Shown: positions 5,528 to 7,376 of the stretch, piece by piece
How the letters are laid out: each line of letters opens with the position of its first letter
Position numbering within the stretch: the stretch's first letter is position 1
From: an uncultured Chloroflexota bacterium
Lineage (GTDB): Bacteria; Chloroflexota; Limnocylindria; Limnocylindrales; Limnocylindraceae
Length of the DNA stretch: 7,376 bases
Reading direction: 5' to 3'
NCBI GenBank assembly: GCA_903937225.1
Contig: CAIZYO010000139.1
Coordinates: 1-7,376 of the forward strand
Program-made: the position numbers and the translations under genes
The notes under the pieces: generated by a model
What the model saw: only the letters and a program-made list of their open reading frames with translations
What the model was told of the DNA's origin: nothing
The model's database searches: none

Positions 5528-7376
5528 GCCCCGTACCTCGTCGAAGCGGTGCGCGACCGCTCGTTGCAGGGCATGCGCCGAAGCAGCGTCTCAGCCAGAG
5601 CTTCCTTGTGGATCTTGAGGCACGCGATGCGATCGTCGCGGCCGGAGGTGCCGCACCAGGTGAGATCGTCCTGGAGATTGGCCCTGGGCTCGGCGTACTG
5701 ACCGAAGGACTCCTGGCGGCAGGTGCGCGGGTGGTTGCGATTGAACTTGATGACGATCTTCTCCCGCGGCTCCAGGAGAAGTTCGCCAAAGCGATCGCGA
5801 GCGGAGACCTGACCCTCATCCACGGCGATGCGTTGAACGTTGACCTTGAGCCACTCCTCCCCTCCGACGGAGTGTGGCGCGTGGTGGCGAACATCCCGTA
5901 TCACATCACCAGCCCGTTGCTTCATCGCCTCCTCTTACTTGAGCACCCCGCAGAACGAATCGTCCTGCTCGTCCAGCGTGAGGTCGCGGAGCGCGTTGCC
6001 GCACCGGTTGGCGACTGGTCGTATCTCACCGCGTTTGTCCGATCTCGGAGCGAGGCCACGATTGTGCGCCTGGTCCGTCGTGAATCGTTTGAGCCAGTTC
6101 CTACAGTGGATTCGGCTGTGCTCTCTCTTGAGCGCTTGACGCACTCGCCGCTTGCCGGACTCTCTGAAGATGACGAGGAGCAGCTCTGGAGGCTCGTCCA
6201 GGCCGGATTCAGGGAGCGCAGGAAGAAGCTGCGCAACGCGCTGCCACGTGCACTGCCGATTCCTGCCGACCAGATCATGCAGGCGCTTGAGCGCGCGGAT
6301 ACGGATCCGGATTTTCGAGCGCAGGCGCTCAGTGTCGAAGGTTGGGTGCGGCTCCTTCGTGAACTTGGCGGTATCCCTGGCGCGCCGACGCGCCCGCCGC
6401 GCGTGATGCGAACACTTCCGGGGGAGGCTCCTGTTCGTCGCGGACGCGTTGGTGCTGGGCGCGTCCACTGGGTTGAGGTTGACGCTCCTGGAAAGGTGAA
6501 CCTCACCCTCGCGGTTGTGGGTCAACGCGAGGACGGTTATCACGATCTTCACAGCATCGTGGCACCACTCCGCGCGAGTGACCACATCACACTCCGACTA
6601 CTTGGCGGAGAGGGCACCGAAGATGAGTTGCACTGTGCTGGCTTACCGATCTCAGGTGCTGGAGAGAATCTCGTTCTTGCGGCGCTGCGCGAGCTGCGCA
6701 GGGAGGTGCCGATTCCGCCGCTCGATATCGTGCTGGAGAAGCGGCTCCCTGTGGCGGCGGGGCTCGGTGGCGGATCAAGTGACGCCGCGGCGGTGCTTCG
6801 TGGTGCACTTGAGCTGTGCGGAGTCGAGTTGGCAGAAGAGCGACTGATGCAGGTTGCAACACGCATCGGCTCCGATGTGCCGCTCTTCCTCCCCGGCGGA
6901 CCTGTGCTGATGGAGGGACGAGGTGAGCGGGTGACGCCACTCGCACCGTGGAGCGAGCCGGCCCCTGGCGTGCTGTTGATTAGCGCACGCGAAGGGATTA
7001 AGACGCCTGATGTGTTCGCCGCCTTCGCCGCTGGGGTGCGGGGTGATGCATACGGAGCAGCACTCGTTAGCTCGCAACACCTAGCGAGTGAGGCGCTCGC
7101 CGGACTCACGACCGTTGCGCTCCTCCAGCGATCGGCGGCACTCGCGTCGGCGAATGATCTGCTCGCCGCCGCCCGAGCGATCACCCCGTGGCTGCGCCCG
7201 CTCGATCACTCGCTGCGCCGCCTCCTCGGGCGCCCACTCTCCCTCTCGGGCTCGGGGCCGACCCTCTTTCTCCTCTATCCTTCGCTTTACGAAGCGGCAG
7301 AGGCTGGCGTGCTCGTTGAGGCGGCAGTAAGCCGTGGCGAACTTGCGCTTCCAGATGGTGGCGTTCTTGTCACTGC
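5524..7376 (+). CDS. rsmA-ispE: RsmA-IspE fusion: 16S rRNA dimethyladenosine transferase joined to CDP-ME kinase, 3' end outside window
   Basis: A single frame runs from ATG 5524 (ATGA overlap with tsaD) to the window edge: 617 codons without a stop. Residues 1-282 form a complete RsmA/KsgA, which uses S-adenosylmethionine to dimethylate two adjacent adenines in the last hairpin of 16S rRNA. Visible motifs are KQRLSQSFLVD (20-30; usually GQNFL), SAM motif I LEIGPGLG (50-57), the acidic ribose-binding AIELD (Glu74), HGDAL (Asp102), catalytic motif IV NIPY (123-126), VQREVAERV, FEPVPTVDSAV and the basic FRERRKKLRN (229-238). RsmA homologues normally end near residue 260-290. Here the frame continues through a Pro/Arg-rich linker (about 282-315; 6 Pro, 7 Arg) into a kinase domain described separately. 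The two domains could act in one polypeptide or be separated by proteolysis. A sequencing indel hiding a stop cannot be ruled out, but both halves are intact and in the same frame. Confidence 0.93.
   Translation, partial: MSPVPRRSGARPLVAGHAPKQRLSQSFLVDLEARDAIVAAGGAAPGEIVLEIGPGLGVLTEGLLAAGARVVAIELDDDLLPRLQEKFAKAIASGDLTLIHGDALNVDLEPLLPSDGVWRVVANIPYHITSPLLHRLLLLEHPAERIVLLVQREVAERVAAPVGDWSYLTAFVRSRSEATIVRLVRRESFEPVPTVDSAVLSLERLTHSPLAGLSEDDEEQLWRLVQAGFRERRKKLRNALPRALPIPADQIMQALERADTDPDFRAQALSVEGWVRLLRELGGIPGAPTRPPRVMRTLPGEAPVRRGRVGAGRVHWVEVDAPGKVNLTLAVVGQREDGYHDLHSIVAPLRASDHITLRLLGGEGTEDELHCAGLPISGAGENLVLAALRELRREVPIPPLDIVLEKRLPVAAGLGGGSSDAAAVLRGALELCGVELAEERLMQVATRIGSDVPLFLPGGPVLMEGRGERVTPLAPWSEPAPGVLLISAREGIKTPDVFAAFAAGVRGDAYGAALVSSQHLASEALAGLTTVALLQRSAALASANDLLAAARAITPWLRPLDHSLRRLLGRPLSLSGSGPTLFLLYPSLYEAAEAGVLVEAAVSRGELALPDGGVLVT
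6469..7376 (+). other. ispE: IspE (4-diphosphocytidyl-2-C-methyl-D-erythritol kinase) domain of the fusion, C-terminus cut by window
   Basis: GHMP-family kinase domain that phosphorylates CDP-methylerythritol at the 2-hydroxyl using ATP, the fourth step of the MEP route to IPP and DMAPP. It begins with WVEVDAPGKVNLTL (fusion residues 316-329; Lys324 matches the active-site Lys10 of E. coli) and EDGYHDLHS with the substrate-contacting His340. It continues with the ATP loop PVAAGLGGGSSD (409-420), the catalytic Asp451 in GSDVPLF, and the GHMP C-terminal motif LSGSGPT (574-580). About 300 residues are visible, matching nearly a whole IspE (about 280-310), so only the last few residues should be missing. 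No stop or Shine-Dalgarno sequence separates it from the methyltransferase. The nearest internal start candidates, GTG 6403 and ATG 6406, lack a ribosome binding site. Confidence 0.93.

Noticed and set aside
6406..7376. Separate ispE gene starting at ATG 6406
   Set aside because: No stop codon ends the rsmA frame before it and no Shine-Dalgarno sequence precedes it, so a single fused CDS is the simplest reading. The alternative is kept as a finding.
1..7376. CRISPR array, tRNA/rRNA genes, insertion sequences, terminators or defence genes
   Set aside because: All bases are covered by plus-strand coding frames. I saw no spaced direct repeats, terminal inverted repeats, hairpin-plus-T-run or RNA gene signature.

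Overview
The window comes from a high-GC bacterium (roughly 60-65% G+C by eye). It is a single unbroken plus-strand operon fragment with no intergenic space. The product set (alanine racemase, the t6A tRNA-modification proteins, RimI, RsmA and the MEP-pathway kinase IspE) is ordinary bacterial housekeeping. The second gene resembles proteins I associate with Chloroflexota, having a degenerate MutL/GlmL-like part and a KOW-like tail. My best guess is therefore a compact-genome member of Chloroflexota, possibly a freshwater Limnocylindria-type lineage. That placement is an inference.

Layout: (1) 2-1087, alanine racemase lacking about 33 N-terminal residues because the window starts inside it. 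(2) 1084-2763, a 559-residue protein of unknown function. (3) 2760-3263 tsaE. (4) 3253-3852 tsaB. (5) 3852-4406 rimI. (6) 4403-5527 tsaD. (7) 5524 to the window end, one open frame joining a complete RsmA (KsgA) 16S rRNA dimethyltransferase to an IspE kinase domain, with no stop or frame change between them. Each gene overlaps the next by 1, 4 or 11 bases, so translational coupling is likely. I see no promoter, terminator, RNA gene, mobile element or repeat array.

How the genes relate: TsaB, TsaD and TsaE form the threonylcarbamoyl transfer complex for t6A37 of ANN-decoding tRNAs. TsaC, which makes threonylcarbamoyl-AMP, is not in the window. RimI, a ribosomal or protein N-terminal acetyltransferase, commonly sits between tsaB and tsaD. 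RsmA dimethylates two adenines near the 3' end of 16S rRNA, so the middle and end of the operon are translation-related. Alr supplies D-alanine for peptidoglycan and IspE performs the ATP-dependent step of the MEP isoprenoid pathway.

The most notable points are the RsmA-IspE fusion, the unidentified multidomain protein between alr and tsaE, and an asparagine in the racemase where alanine racemases usually have an active-site tyrosine (Tyr354 in the Geobacillus enzyme).
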